In this document: one piece after another, positions 1-8,698 of the stretch
How the letters are laid out: each line of letters starts with the position of its first letter
How positions within the stretch are numbered: position 1 is the stretch's first letter
DNA from: Clostridia bacterium
Lineage (GTDB): Bacteria; Bacillota; UBA994; PWPR01
Length of the DNA stretch: 23,872 bases
Assembly: GCA_003557085.1 (NCBI GenBank)
Contig: PWPR01000219.1
Span: forward strand, 1-23,872
Direction of reading: 5' to 3'
Translations under genes and position numbers: made by a program
The notes under the pieces: generated by a model
Told to the model about the DNA's origin: nothing
The model's input: the letters and a program-made list of their open reading frames with translations, nothing else
Database searches by the model: none

Positions 1-13
1 AAGGAAAAAGAGA

Positions 14-898
14 ATGAGTAGCTTGTTAACACTTTTAGAGTCATATCAAAATATTATCAATGATAGGATTGATAATTATCTGCCAATACAGAGTAAACTA
101 CCACCTGTCATTCATGATGCTATGAGGTATAGTGCACTTAATGGAGGTAAAAGGATTAGACCTATTTTAATGCTAGAAACATGTAGAATGTTAACAGGAG
201 AATATTACCAAGCTATCCCGTCAGCGATAGCAATAGAGTTGGCTCATTGTTTTACTTTAGTTCATGATGATTTGCCTAGTATAGACAATGATGACTTAAG
301 AAGAGGTAAAGCTACTAATCATAAGATATATGGAGAAGCAATGGCGCTTTTAGCTGGTGATGCCCTAGTTATTGAAGCCTTTAGAATAATTTCACAACAC
401 CAGAAACCTTTAGACATAACACCAAAAGTGATTCTTGAACTGTCGAATTCTTTGTCTTCAAATGGAGTTATTGGTGGACAGGTAGCAGATATATTAGCAG
501 AAAGAGAAGCTCTAGCTCACGATATTGCATCTTTGGAGTTCATTCATACAAATAAAACAGCTAGGCTAATTCAAGCAGCAATTACCATAGGTGCTATCAT
601 AGCCAATGCAAGTTATGATGATTTGACTAAGTTAAGCAAGGCAGGATTGTATTTAGGTCTAGCATTTCAAATCAAGGATGATATACTTGATATAGAAGGT
701 AATGTTGCAGATTTAGGTAAAAATATAGGAAGAGATCAAGAATTAGGCAAACTCACTTATCCAAAGCTTATAGGAATAGATGAGTCAAAGAAAAAGCTAG
801 ATAAACTAAGAATAAAAGCTTTTAAGCAAATAGAGGATTATCAAAACGCGGAAAATTTAAAACTTATATTTAATTTTTTAATAAATAGGAATCATTGA
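14..898 (+). CDS. ispA: Farnesyl diphosphate synthase (polyprenyl synthetase family)
   Basis: This is a trans-prenyltransferase that condenses dimethylallyl/geranyl diphosphate with isopentenyl diphosphate, supplying C15 precursor for undecaprenyl phosphate and quinones in the cytoplasm. The 294-residue protein shows the GGKRIRP substrate motif (residues 44-50), the first Asp-rich motif DDLPSIDNDD (85-94), the Lys-Thr pair at 181-182 and the second Asp-rich motif in FQIKDDILD (218-226). Length is normal for bacterial IspA. The two residues inserted in the first Asp motif are typical of bacterial short-chain synthases. An AAGGAAAAAG purine run at 1-10 places the ATG at 14. It lies 13 bp before dxs, the usual ispA-dxs pair. 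Geranylgeranyl synthase is the main alternative, because chain length cannot be settled by eye. Confidence 0.93.
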   Translation: MSSLLTLLESYQNIINDRIDNYLPIQSKLPPVIHDAMRYSALNGGKRIRPILMLETCRMLTGEYYQAIPSAIAIELAHCFTLVHDDLPSIDNDDLRRGKATNHKIYGEAMALLAGDALVIEAFRIISQHQKPLDITPKVILELSNSLSSNGVIGGQVADILAEREALAHDIASLEFIHTNKTARLIQAAITIGAIIANASYDDLTKLSKAGLYLGLAFQIKDDILDIEGNVADLGKNIGRDQELGKLTYPKLIGIDESKKKLDKLRIKAFKQIEDYQNAENLKLIFNFLINRNH

Positions 899-911
899 AA
901 GAGTGTGTAAA

Positions 912-2822
912 ATGGAATATCTACCAAATATAAATTCGCCAAAAGATATCAAAGGTTTAACTAACAGAGACCTTGAAGGGCTAGCTAAAGAAATAAGAGA
1001 GATAATTATTGATACTGTGGCTCAAAATGGAGGTCATTTAGCCCCTAATCTTGGTGTAGTTGAACTGACGATAGCTTTACATAGAGTTCTTGACTCACCA
1101 GATGACAAAATAGTTTGGGATGTTAGCCATCAATCATACGCCCATAAGCTACTTACTGGGCGATATGATCATTTTAAAACAATAAGAAAATATCAAGGTA
1201 TAAGTGGTTATACTAATATATTTGAAAGTGAACACGATGCTTTTGGAGCTGGGCATAGTAGTACCTCTTTATCTGCTGCTTTAGGAATGGCGATCAAGAG
1301 AGATCTTGCTCAAGAAAAAAACAGAGTAGTTGCAGTAATTGGTGATGGCGCTTTAACTGGTGGTATGGCTTGGGAAGCACTCAATCATATAGGTCATATT
1401 AAGAAAAAGATGACAGTTGTAATTAATGATAATCAAATGTCTATTTCTCAAAATGTAGGGGCAATGTCCCACTATTTGAACTATTTGAGAACAGATCCTA
1501 GTTATAGCAAAGCCAAAAGAAGAGTTAGTGAGTTTCTCGAAAAAATACCAGTACTTGGCGCTGGTCTTAAGTTAACAGCAGAAAAAATGAAAAATGTCCT
1601 CAAGTATTTAATGGTTAAAGGTTTAATATTTGAAGAGTTAGGGTTTACTTATGTAGGCCCAATAGATGGTCATGACATAGAAGCTATTGAAAGTGCATTA
1701 CACCAAACTGATAATATTAATAAGCCAGTTATAATACACTGCATAACTCAAAAAGGCTATGGATATAAGCCAGCAAGTAGTTCTCCTGATGTATTTCATG
1801 GGATATCTCCTTTTGAGATTAAAACAGGGCAAGTTAAAAGCATTAAGCCTATTAGTTTTAGTAAGACTTTTGGCAAAAAATTAGTTGAACTAGCCCAGAA
1901 TGATGATAAAGTAACAGCAATAACTGCAGCTATGCAATCAGGTGTAGGTTTAACTTTGTTTGCTCAGCAATATAAAGATAGATTTTTTGATGTTGGAATA
2001 GCAGAGCAGCATGCTGCAACCTTAGCAGCAGGAATGGCTGTAGCAGGACTAAAACCCGTGTTTGCAGTGTACTCTACTTTTTTACAAAGAGCTTATGATC
2101 AAGTACTACATGATATTGCACTACAGAAACTACCAGTGGTATTGGCTATCGATAGAGCTGGTTTAGTCGGTGATGACGGAGCTACTCACCACGGAGCTTT
2201 TGATTTGTCATATCTTCAGAGCATGCCTAATATGACTATCATGGCTCCTAGTAACGGAAGTGAGCTAGAAATAATGTTAGACTTTGCAATGAAGCATGAT
2301 ATGCCATGTGCTATAAGATATCCCCGTGGCCGAGCTGATTTAATTAATAAGAAAAAGCAGAGTGAAATTGTTCTTGGTAAAGCTGATGTAGTAAAAAATG
2401 GAAACAACGTTTTAATTTGGGCTATTGGAAGAATGGTAGCTAGAGCATTAGAGGTGTCAAAAGAATTAGAGAAATCTGGTATAAATACAACGATAGTTGA
2501 TTCTAGATTTCTAAAGCCTTTTGATATAAGTCTTTTGAAAGAGTTAGTGGCAACTCATAGTTTGATAGTCACTTTAGAGGATAATGTATTAATTGGTGGA
2601 ATGGGAGATTTAATCAACAGAATTATCCATGAAAACAGTTTAGATATAGAGCTTATTAAATTTGGTATTCCTGATAAGTTTATCACCCATGGCTCAATTA
2701 GTGAACTAGACAAAGAAGTTGGCTTGGATGCTAGGTCTGTTTCTTTCAATGTAATTAACAAATTGAAAAATATGCACATTGTAGGTGAAAAAAATACGTT
2801 TAGACAAATTATTAATAATTAA
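912..2822 (+). CDS. dxs: 1-deoxy-D-xylulose-5-phosphate synthase
   Basis: Thiamine-diphosphate enzyme that joins pyruvate and glyceraldehyde 3-phosphate to form DXP, the first step of the MEP isoprenoid pathway that feeds IspA just upstream. From the ATG at 912 it has 636 residues, normal for the family. Visible elements are a His near residue 41, DVSHQSYAHK (70-79), GHSS (114-117), the ThDP motif GDGALTGG (144-151) with NDN (172-174), the catalytic Glu in GIAEQHA (E365), and a C-terminal transketolase domain containing TLEDN. I prefer ATG 912 over an in-frame GTG at 903 because the resulting N-terminus (MEYLPNINSP) matches family starts. Neither has a strong ribosome site. The 3' end overlaps tlyA by 38 bp, implying coupled translation. 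Confidence 0.95.
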   Translation: MEYLPNINSPKDIKGLTNRDLEGLAKEIREIIIDTVAQNGGHLAPNLGVVELTIALHRVLDSPDDKIVWDVSHQSYAHKLLTGRYDHFKTIRKYQGISGYTNIFESEHDAFGAGHSSTSLSAALGMAIKRDLAQEKNRVVAVIGDGALTGGMAWEALNHIGHIKKKMTVVINDNQMSISQNVGAMSHYLNYLRTDPSYSKAKRRVSEFLEKIPVLGAGLKLTAEKMKNVLKYLMVKGLIFEELGFTYVGPIDGHDIEAIESALHQTDNINKPVIIHCITQKGYGYKPASSSPDVFHGISPFEIKTGQVKSIKPISFSKTFGKKLVELAQNDDKVTAITAAMQSGVGLTLFAQQYKDRFFDVGIAEQHAATLAAGMAVAGLKPVFAVYSTFLQRAYDQVLHDIALQKLPVVLAIDRAGLVGDDGATHHGAFDLSYLQSMPNMTIMAPSNGSELEIMLDFAMKHDMPCAIRYPRGRADLINKKKQSEIVLGKADVVKNGNNVLIWAIGRMVARALEVSKELEKSGINTTIVDSRFLKPFDISLLKELVATHSLIVTLEDNVLIGGMGDLINRIIHENSLDIELIKFGIPDKFITHGSISELDKEVGLDARSVSFNVINKLKNMHIVGEKNTFRQIINN

Positions 2823-3576
2823 AGGTCTTGTTAAATCAAGATCAAAGGCACAATACTATATAGAAAATAAAGCAGTTAGAGTCAATGGTGAAATAATTAC
2901 TAAAAAAAGTGCAAACTTCCCTGAAATATCTGAGATTATCATTGAAGAAGAAATTTGTCCATATGTTAGTTTCGGAGGTTTAAAACTCGAAAAAGCTATA
3001 GAAATTTTTGAACTCGACTTCAATGAAAAGACTGTATTAGATATAGGTGCTTCAACTGGAGGGTTTACTGACTGTGCATTAAAGAATGGTGCTAAGAAAG
3101 TTATCGCTATTGATGTGGGCTCAAATCAATTAGAAAAGAGTTTGTTAGATACTAAGCAAGTTATAGCAATAGATAATTTCAATTTAAAAGACATTAATGA
3201 GGATTCTTTTAACTTTGACTTTGATATAGTTATGACTGATGTTTCTTTTATTTCATTAAGCCATGTATTTAATGTGCTAGATTTTTGTATCAAGGAAAAA
3301 GGTCTTTTTGTGGCTCTTATAAAACCACAATTTGAAGTAGGCCCAGGGAAAGTAAAAAAAGGTATAGTAAAATCTAAGAAGTTGCATAAATACGCAATTG
3401 AAAAAGTTATTGAGTATGCAGAAAGTAGAAACTATAATCTTGTGAACATAACATTTTCACCTATAACAGGAAGTAGTGGTAATATTGAATACCTTGGATT
3501 GTTTAAAAAAGAAGGACCGAGCATAGAAACAAGGTATTTGGATCAAGTAATTGATAATGCTTGGAAAACCTTATAA
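2785..3576 (+). CDS. tlyA: TlyA family rRNA (cytidine-2'-O)-methyltransferase
   Basis: Predicted 2'-O-methyltransferase of ribosomal RNA (the TlyA/YqxC family, also described as hemolysin A-like). An N-terminal S4 RNA-binding domain (about residues 1-60, starting MKKIRLDKLL and including RVNG 32-35) precedes a Rossmann methyltransferase with SAM loop VLDIGASTGG (84-93). The tetrad described for TlyA can be placed at K67, D152, K180 (LIKPQFE) and E235. The usual YVSRGG motif reads YVSFGG here, a Phe for Arg change. Start is GTG 2785, inside the end of dxs, with no clear Shine-Dalgarno, so it probably depends on ribosomes finishing dxs. No argR gene follows, although dxs-tlyA-argR-recN is common in Firmicutes. 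Confidence 0.9.
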   Translation: MKKIRLDKLLIIKGLVKSRSKAQYYIENKAVRVNGEIITKKSANFPEISEIIIEEEICPYVSFGGLKLEKAIEIFELDFNEKTVLDIGASTGGFTDCALKNGAKKVIAIDVGSNQLEKSLLDTKQVIAIDNFNLKDINEDSFNFDFDIVMTDVSFISLSHVFNVLDFCIKEKGLFVALIKPQFEVGPGKVKKGIVKSKKLHKYAIEKVIEYAESRNYNLVNITFSPITGSSGNIEYLGLFKKEGPSIETRYLDQVIDNAWKTL

Positions 3577-3589
3577 TGGAGTTGGTATA

Positions 3590-4102
3590 ATGCTTTTAAC
3601 ACAGAGAGATATAGCAATTATAGTTATTTTAGCTTTATTTGCTATACTCTTTTTTATTATTAAGCAAATTCTAAAAAAGGATGTAGTAGTAATTAAAGAC
3701 GTACCCGGTGGTAGATTAGGGAAGATTATTAGCCATCTTGAAGAAGATGGTTTTAAATATGTAGCTACTATAGATATTTTGAGACATAGTTTTTTCGTTG
3801 ATGAGAAAGAGTATGAAGTAATTATGGGTAGAAATGTTGCTATTTTCAAAAAAGGATTTAGAAAATATGCTCTAAGGATTAGATCTACAAAAACTGCTGG
3901 CAAAAGCATTACAAGTACATTGATTAGATACCCAATTGTAGAGTTAGGATATTATGGGTATGATAATATTATTTTTTATGACTATGAAAGAAGTAAGTAT
4001 CGGCTAGTGAAACTTAATAATACCAAAATTAAGACTTTTAAAGCAGTAACCCTTGCACTTGCAGTCTGTTTGGCAATATTGACATACTTTTATATAAGGT
4101 GA
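3590..4102 (+). CDS. Hypothetical protein with N- and C-terminal membrane segments
   Basis: I do not recognise this 170-residue protein. It has a hydrophobic segment at about residues 7-25 and another at about 150-168, with a mixed, lysine-rich domain of roughly 120 residues between them. Positive charges just inside both segments (KQILKK; KLNNTKIKTFK) suggest that this domain faces the cytoplasm and is anchored at both ends. The domain begins with a VVVIKDVPGGRLGKI stretch and has many aromatic residues near 120-140 (YYGYDN, FYDYER). The start at 3590 is supported by TGGAG at 3577-3581, 8 bases upstream; a longer reading to TTG 3551 would run into tlyA. It is 13 bp after tlyA and just before nadK, so it is co-transcribed with housekeeping genes. 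No function is inferred. Confidence 0.75.
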   Translation: MLLTQRDIAIIVILALFAILFFIIKQILKKDVVVIKDVPGGRLGKIISHLEEDGFKYVATIDILRHSFFVDEKEYEVIMGRNVAIFKKGFRKYALRIRSTKTAGKSITSTLIRYPIVELGYYGYDNIIFYDYERSKYRLVKLNNTKIKTFKAVTLALAVCLAILTYFYIR

Positions 4103-4107
4103 ATATC

Positions 4108-4929
4108 ATGAATAGAATTGTTTTACTGAAAAATGACACAAAGTCTCTAGCTCAGTCCATCTATAAGAGACTATGTAAAGAGTTAACAGCTAATAATATA
4201 GAGGTGATAACAAAAAACAACCTAGTAAACACTAAAAATATAGATATGCTCATTATCTTAGGTGGAGATGGTACACTTTTATATTTTGCAAGACAAAGCA
4301 AGTGGAGAGGTATACCTGTCCTAGGAATCAATTGTGGTAATTTAGGCTTTTTAAGTGAAGTAGAGACTGAAGAGTTAGATAATGCAATAAATAAAATTAT
4401 TTCTGGTGCTTACTACATAGAAGAAAGAATGCTCCTAGACGTGTTTGTCTATAGAGAAGGTAAGTTAATATATGATAATCAAGCCATAAATGAAAGTGCC
4501 CTTACCAAAGGAGCACTTTCAAGAATAGCCAATATAGATGTATTTGTAGATGATAAATGGGTAGATACCTACCCTGCTGATGGGGTTATTTTATCAACAC
4601 CTACTGGATCAACAGCGTATTCTTTATCTGCTGGAGGCCCATTAGTTGCTCCAGAGATGAGCCTATTTATAATTACACCTATAGCAGCACATGCACTTTA
4701 TGCTCGTCCTATTATTATTTCTGCAAACTCTACTGTAAAAATGCAAGTTAAGAAATTAGGAGACTGTTATTTGACAGTTGATGGTCAAGATAACACTAAA
4801 ATTATGCCAAACGATGAAGTTATTATGAAAAAATCGAAGCACTCGATTAAATTAGTTAGAATCAAAACTCTAGACTTTTATAAACTTATGAGACAAAAGT
4901 TAAGAAGAACAGAAGTAAGGGGAGATTAG
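4108..4929 (+). CDS. nadK: NAD kinase
   Basis: Phosphorylates NAD+ to NADP+ in the cytoplasm, the source of the cell's NADP(H). The 273-residue protein contains the diagnostic GGDGTLL (52-58), NCGNLGFL (75-82), the Asn-Glu pair in AINESALTKG (128-129), the nucleotide-binding GSTAYSLSAGGP (167-178), and a C-terminal VDGQD. The ATG at 4108 is chosen over an in-frame GTG at 4099 because AAGGTG at 4096-4101 sits 6 bases before it. It follows the membrane protein by 5 bp and precedes recN by 2 bp. Presence between tlyA and recN is a common Clostridia arrangement, though here without argR. Confidence 0.94.
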   Translation: MNRIVLLKNDTKSLAQSIYKRLCKELTANNIEVITKNNLVNTKNIDMLIILGGDGTLLYFARQSKWRGIPVLGINCGNLGFLSEVETEELDNAINKIISGAYYIEERMLLDVFVYREGKLIYDNQAINESALTKGALSRIANIDVFVDDKWVDTYPADGVILSTPTGSTAYSLSAGGPLVAPEMSLFIITPIAAHALYARPIIISANSTVKMQVKKLGDCYLTVDGQDNTKIMPNDEVIMKKSKHSIKLVRIKTLDFYKLMRQKLRRTEVRGD

Positions 4930-4931
4930 AT

Positions 4932-6599
4932 TTGCTAGTAAATATTTCTTTGAAAAACTTTGCTTTAATTGATCAATTAGAAATTGAGCTATTTAATGGC
5001 TTTAACACACTTACTGGGGAAACCGGTGCTGGTAAGTCTATACTTATAGATGCAGTTGGGTTATGTATTGGAGGAAGGGCCAGTTCAACCTATATAAGAT
5101 CTGGTGCAGAAAAATGTCATGTTGCTGCAACATTTTATGTAAAAGATAATGATGAGGTAAAAGATATCTTAAATGAATTTGGTATAGATTATGAAGATAA
5201 TTTAATTATTGAGCGAGAAATTTCAAGAAATGGCAGAAATCTTAATAGAGTGAACGGGTCTATGACGACATTAAAGGTTCTTAATATTTTGGGAGAACAT
5301 TTGATTAGCATATATGGTCAACATGAACATACCTTATTACTAAATGAAAACTATCAGCTAGACTTAATCGATTCTTGGGGAAAAGATAAAGTACAGCCAT
5401 TGAAAACACATATCAAGCAGATAATAGCAAATATTAGAAGTACTGAAAGGAGCCTAGAAGAAATTGGAATCGATAAATCACTTTTGGCTAGGGAGCTTGA
5501 TATTTTAAAATTTCAAATAGATGAAATAGAAAGTGCCAATCTTTATGAAGGGGAACTTGAGGAACTAGAAAATGAAAGTAATTTCTTAAGGAATTCAGAG
5601 AGAATTTTTTCTGTGCTTAATGAAGTAGGCAGATTATTTAGCGATGAGTTTGGAACATTGTCGCCTTATGAGAGAATAGGAGATTGCTCAAAACAATTAG
5701 AAAATATAATCCGATTTGATGATGAAATAGAGCCTCTTGCTAAAATGGCTAATTCAGTGTTTTATGATTTAGAAGAGTTAGAAAATTTAGTAGAAGAGTA
5801 TAAAATGAAATTTGATTTTGATCCTAACAGATTAATCCAAGTTGATGAGAGGCTTAACAAAATCCATACATTAAGAAAGAAATATGGAAATAATATAGAA
5901 GAAATAATGACTTTTCTAGAGAATGCAAAAACACGAGTTGATTTATTAGAAAACAGTGAGGAGAGAAGACAAAAATTACAAAAGCTATTAGCAGATTATA
6001 AACTTCAATATTTGGATAAGGCAAGAGAGTTATCCGAAGCTCGTTATTTTGCTGGAGAAAAGTTCACCAATTTAATTGAAGCAGGTATTAGTGATTTAGG
6101 AATGGAACATGCTAGATTGAAGTGCAGTTTTAGTTTTGATGAATCAAAAATTAGTCTTAATGGCAGTGATACGCTAGAGCTTCTTTTTTCAGCTAATAAA
6201 GGTGAGCCACTTGCTAATCTAGCTGAAGTGATATCAGGTGGAGAACTATCTAGAATGATGTTAGAAATAAAGACAAGATTTACAACACTAAAAGATACTA
6301 ATGCAATTATTTTTGATGAAATTGATGTTGGTATTGGAGGAAAAGTAGCTAGTGCTGTAGCAAAAAAGATAGAATCTTTAAGTATGGAAAGACAAGTATT
6401 ATGTGTGACTCATTTACCAATTATCGCATCTAAAGCAAAACACCATTATGTTGTAGGTAAAAAAATTCTAGATAATAGAACAGTTACAGAAGTATTAAAA
6501 GTAGAGAATGAAGCTAGGATAGATGAAATTATGAGAATGATAGGATCTGAAGATGAGGTTACAAGAAATCATGCAATTAATCTTCTTGAAGGGCATTAG
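4932..6599 (+). CDS. recN: DNA repair protein RecN (SMC-like ATPase)
   Basis: SMC-related ATPase that acts early in recombinational repair of double-strand breaks, holding DNA ends at the nucleoid. The 555-residue protein has Walker A GETGAGKS (29-36), the SIYGQHEH motif, a central coiled-coil region rich in Glu, Lys and Leu (roughly 150-390), the ABC signature SGGELSR (from 435) and Walker B with IFDEIDVGIGG (D462/E463). Length matches the family. Translation starts at TTG 4932, supported by a strong AAGGGGAG at 4917-4924 with a 7-base gap; the N-terminus MLVNISLKNFALID is typical. It is the last gene of the first run and is followed by a 114-bp gap in which I see no convincing terminator. 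Confidence 0.95.
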   Translation: MLVNISLKNFALIDQLEIELFNGFNTLTGETGAGKSILIDAVGLCIGGRASSTYIRSGAEKCHVAATFYVKDNDEVKDILNEFGIDYEDNLIIEREISRNGRNLNRVNGSMTTLKVLNILGEHLISIYGQHEHTLLLNENYQLDLIDSWGKDKVQPLKTHIKQIIANIRSTERSLEEIGIDKSLLARELDILKFQIDEIESANLYEGELEELENESNFLRNSERIFSVLNEVGRLFSDEFGTLSPYERIGDCSKQLENIIRFDDEIEPLAKMANSVFYDLEELENLVEEYKMKFDFDPNRLIQVDERLNKIHTLRKKYGNNIEEIMTFLENAKTRVDLLENSEERRQKLQKLLADYKLQYLDKARELSEARYFAGEKFTNLIEAGISDLGMEHARLKCSFSFDESKISLNGSDTLELLFSANKGEPLANLAEVISGGELSRMMLEIKTRFTTLKDTNAIIFDEIDVGIGGKVASAVAKKIESLSMERQVLCVTHLPIIASKAKHHYVVGKKILDNRTVTEVLKVENEARIDEIMRMIGSEDEVTRNHAINLLEGH

Positions 6600-6713
6600 A
6601 TTATTTATTCCATATAATGTATAAATATCTAAAATCAATAAATACTTTCACTTGAAGCTGTTTTCTATTAGAATAAACATGGAGAAATTTTCGGAGAGAA
6701 AGGAGTATGCTAT
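6600..6713 (+). promoter_or_regulatory. Intergenic gap, possible promoter of the buk/ptb/VOR operon
   Basis: This 114-bp AT-rich gap separates recN from the fermentation operon. A TAGAAT at 6669-6674 matches five of six -10 bases, but no good -35 lies 16-18 bp upstream. An alternative is TTGAAG (6652-6657), 16 bp, then TAAACA (6674-6679). I looked for a sigma-54 GG/GC pair, because such operons are sometimes under BkdR-type control, and saw none. A strong AAAGGAG at 6699-6705 serves buk. The promoter call is weak. Confidence 0.3.
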
Positions 6714-7778
6714 TTGCTTATTTTAGCTATAAATCCTGGGTCAACTTCTACTAAAGTTGCTTTGTACTTAAATGACGAGTTAGTAGACAATGAAACTATA
6801 GAGCATCCACAAGTAGAAATAAGGGATTTTAAAACTTTAAATGACCAATTACCATATAGGTTAGCTTTAGTCAATAAGTTCATCGAAAGGTCGAATATCA
6901 AAGAACCTCTAACTGCAGTGGTCGGAAGAGGAGGGCTCTTGAATCCTTTACCTAGTGGTACTTATGAAGTAAATGATAGGATGAAGGAACACTTAACAAT
7001 TGGTATATCTGGTAGTCATGCATCTAATTTAGGGGGCTTGATAGCAGACTTAATAGCTTCAGAGCATGGATGTAAAGCTATGGTTGTCGACCCAGTAGCT
7101 GTTGATGAGATGGATGATCAAGCAAGAGTTTCTGGTATGCCACAGATTGAGAGAAAAAGCCTTTCACATGCACTCAATATAAAAGCTGTATGCCATAGGT
7201 ATGCTAATGAACAAGTTCTTGCTCTAAATGAGTTAAGACTTATAGTAGCTCATTTAGGTGGTGGCATTTCAATTGCACCAATTAAGAATGGTAAAATCAT
7301 TGATGTAAATAATGCAAACGATATGGGACCATTTTCACCAGAAAGAGCAGGAACTGTACCTTCAGGTGATTTAGCTAAGTTATGTTTTAGCGGGGAATTT
7401 GAGTCAGCTAGAGATGTTAAGAGATTGTTAAATAAAAAAGCAGGTCTAATTAGTTACCTAGATACCAATGATTTACGAGTAGTTGAAAAACGTGTTAATA
7501 ATGGAGATGAAAAAGCTAAACTAATTTGGGAAGCTATGTGTTATCAAATAGTAAAAGAAATTGGGTCTATGGCAGCAGTTCTTAAAGGTGATGTAGATGC
7601 AATATTATTAACTGGTGGTCTAGCATATTCACAGAAATTAGTAGAATATATAAGAAATAAAACTGAGTTTATTGCAAAAACTGTAGTGTTTGCAGGAGAA
7701 GATGAACTAAGAGCTTTAGCAGAAGGTGCTTATAGAGTCTTAATTGGAAGAGAAAAAATGAAAGAATACATTTATTAG
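6714..7778 (+). CDS. buk: Butyrate kinase (acyl kinase), first copy
   Basis: ASKHA-fold kinase that makes ATP from butyryl-phosphate, or from a branched acyl-phosphate, and ADP, releasing the free acid. The 354-residue length fits Buk (about 355) rather than acetate kinase (about 400). It shows the N-terminal phosphate loop INPGSTSTK (residues 6-14), VVGRGG, DPVAVDEM, AHLGGGISIA and the late GGLAYS motif. The start is TTG 6714, 8 bases after AAAGGAG (6699-6705); a nearer ATG at 6707 is out of frame. It is the first gene of the operon, 11 bp before ptb, and a second, clearly diverged copy follows ptb. With a branched-chain oxoacid oxidoreductase downstream, isobutyryl-, isovaleryl- or 2-methylbutyryl-phosphate is a likely substrate (inference). 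Confidence 0.92.
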   Translation: MLILAINPGSTSTKVALYLNDELVDNETIEHPQVEIRDFKTLNDQLPYRLALVNKFIERSNIKEPLTAVVGRGGLLNPLPSGTYEVNDRMKEHLTIGISGSHASNLGGLIADLIASEHGCKAMVVDPVAVDEMDDQARVSGMPQIERKSLSHALNIKAVCHRYANEQVLALNELRLIVAHLGGGISIAPIKNGKIIDVNNANDMGPFSPERAGTVPSGDLAKLCFSGEFESARDVKRLLNKKAGLISYLDTNDLRVVEKRVNNGDEKAKLIWEAMCYQIVKEIGSMAAVLKGDVDAILLTGGLAYSQKLVEYIRNKTEFIAKTVVFAGEDELRALAEGAYRVLIGREKMKEYIY

Positions 7779-7789
7779 GAGGGTTTCAT

Positions 7790-8689
7790 ATGATAAGAAA
7801 CTTTGAAGAGTTAAGAAAAGCTGCAATTGAATGTGAGCAAAAGATCATAGCTGTTGCTGCAGCAGCTGATATTGAGGTTTTAGAGGCTGTAAAGGAATCT
7901 TTAGAATTAGGAATTGCAGATTTTATTTTAGTAGGAAATGAAAATGAAATTAAAGAAATTGCTAATGAAATTGAACTAGATCTTAACAAAGTTGTATTAA
8001 AAAATGAAGAAAATGACGCATTAGCTTCTGAAATAGCTGTAAAAGAAGTAAGTAGTGGGAACGCACATTTGCTAATGAAGGGTCTAGTTAGTACATCAGT
8101 AATTTTAAGAGCGGTACTTAATAAAGAATATGGATTAAGGACAGGAAAGTTATTAAGTCATCTAGCAATATTAGAGGCAAAAAAATATAACAGATTAATC
8201 TTAATGACAGATGGTGGTATGAATATAAATCCTGACTTAGAGCAAAAAGTGAAGCTAATTGATAATGCAGTTGAAGTGGCTAATAAAGTATTAAATATTG
8301 ATTTGCCAAAAGTGGCACCTCTTTGTGCAGTTGAGAAAGTTAACCCTAGTATGCAAGCTACTTTAGATGCTGCTACATTAACAGTAATGAATCAAAGAGG
8401 ACAGATTAAGGGCTGTATAATCGATGGGCCTTTAAATCTTAACGGCGCTGTTTCACAAAAAGCTGCTGATATGATGGGATTAGATAACCCAGTGGCAGGA
8501 GATGCAGATATTTATTTAGTGCCATATATTGAAGTTGGTAATGTTATGTATAAAACTATGGTGTACTTTGGAGACGCTAGATGTGCTGGTATTGTAGCTG
8601 GTGCTAAAGTTCCTATAGTATTAACTTCAAGAGCAGATTCGCATGATGCAAAAGTTAATTCAATAGCATCAGCTGTATTAATGGCCTAG
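7790..8689 (+). CDS. ptb: Phosphate butyryltransferase
   Basis: Converts butyryl-CoA, or a branched acyl-CoA, and phosphate to acyl-phosphate and CoA, feeding the kinases on either side. The 299-residue protein has the phosphate acetyl/butyryltransferase fold. The recognisable C-terminal block reads DGPLNLNGAVSQKAA, then VAGDADIYLVPYIEVGN and a YFGDARCAGIVAGAKVP segment. The length of about 300 fits Ptb rather than Pta (about 330). ATG 7790 is preceded by a near-ideal AGGAGGG at 7777-7783. It is translated between two butyrate kinases, with gaps of 11 and 9 bp. Substrate choice between straight and branched chains cannot be read from the sequence; the operon suggests branched. Confidence 0.92.
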   Translation: MIRNFEELRKAAIECEQKIIAVAAAADIEVLEAVKESLELGIADFILVGNENEIKEIANEIELDLNKVVLKNEENDALASEIAVKEVSSGNAHLLMKGLVSTSVILRAVLNKEYGLRTGKLLSHLAILEAKKYNRLILMTDGGMNINPDLEQKVKLIDNAVEVANKVLNIDLPKVAPLCAVEKVNPSMQATLDAATLTVMNQRGQIKGCIIDGPLNLNGAVSQKAADMMGLDNPVAGDADIYLVPYIEVGNVMYKTMVYFGDARCAGIVAGAKVPIVLTSRADSHDAKVNSIASAVLMA

Positions 8690-8698
8690 GGGACTAAA

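Noticed and set aside
2216..2407. Minus-strand open frames inside dxs and other genes
   Set aside because: They lie wholly opposite well-supported genes, have no ribosome sites and show no recognisable domains.
6602..6627. Inverted repeat TATTTAT/ATAAATA after recN
   Set aside because: It is seven bases of pure A and T with no T tract, so neither a terminator nor an operator can be argued; chance is likely.
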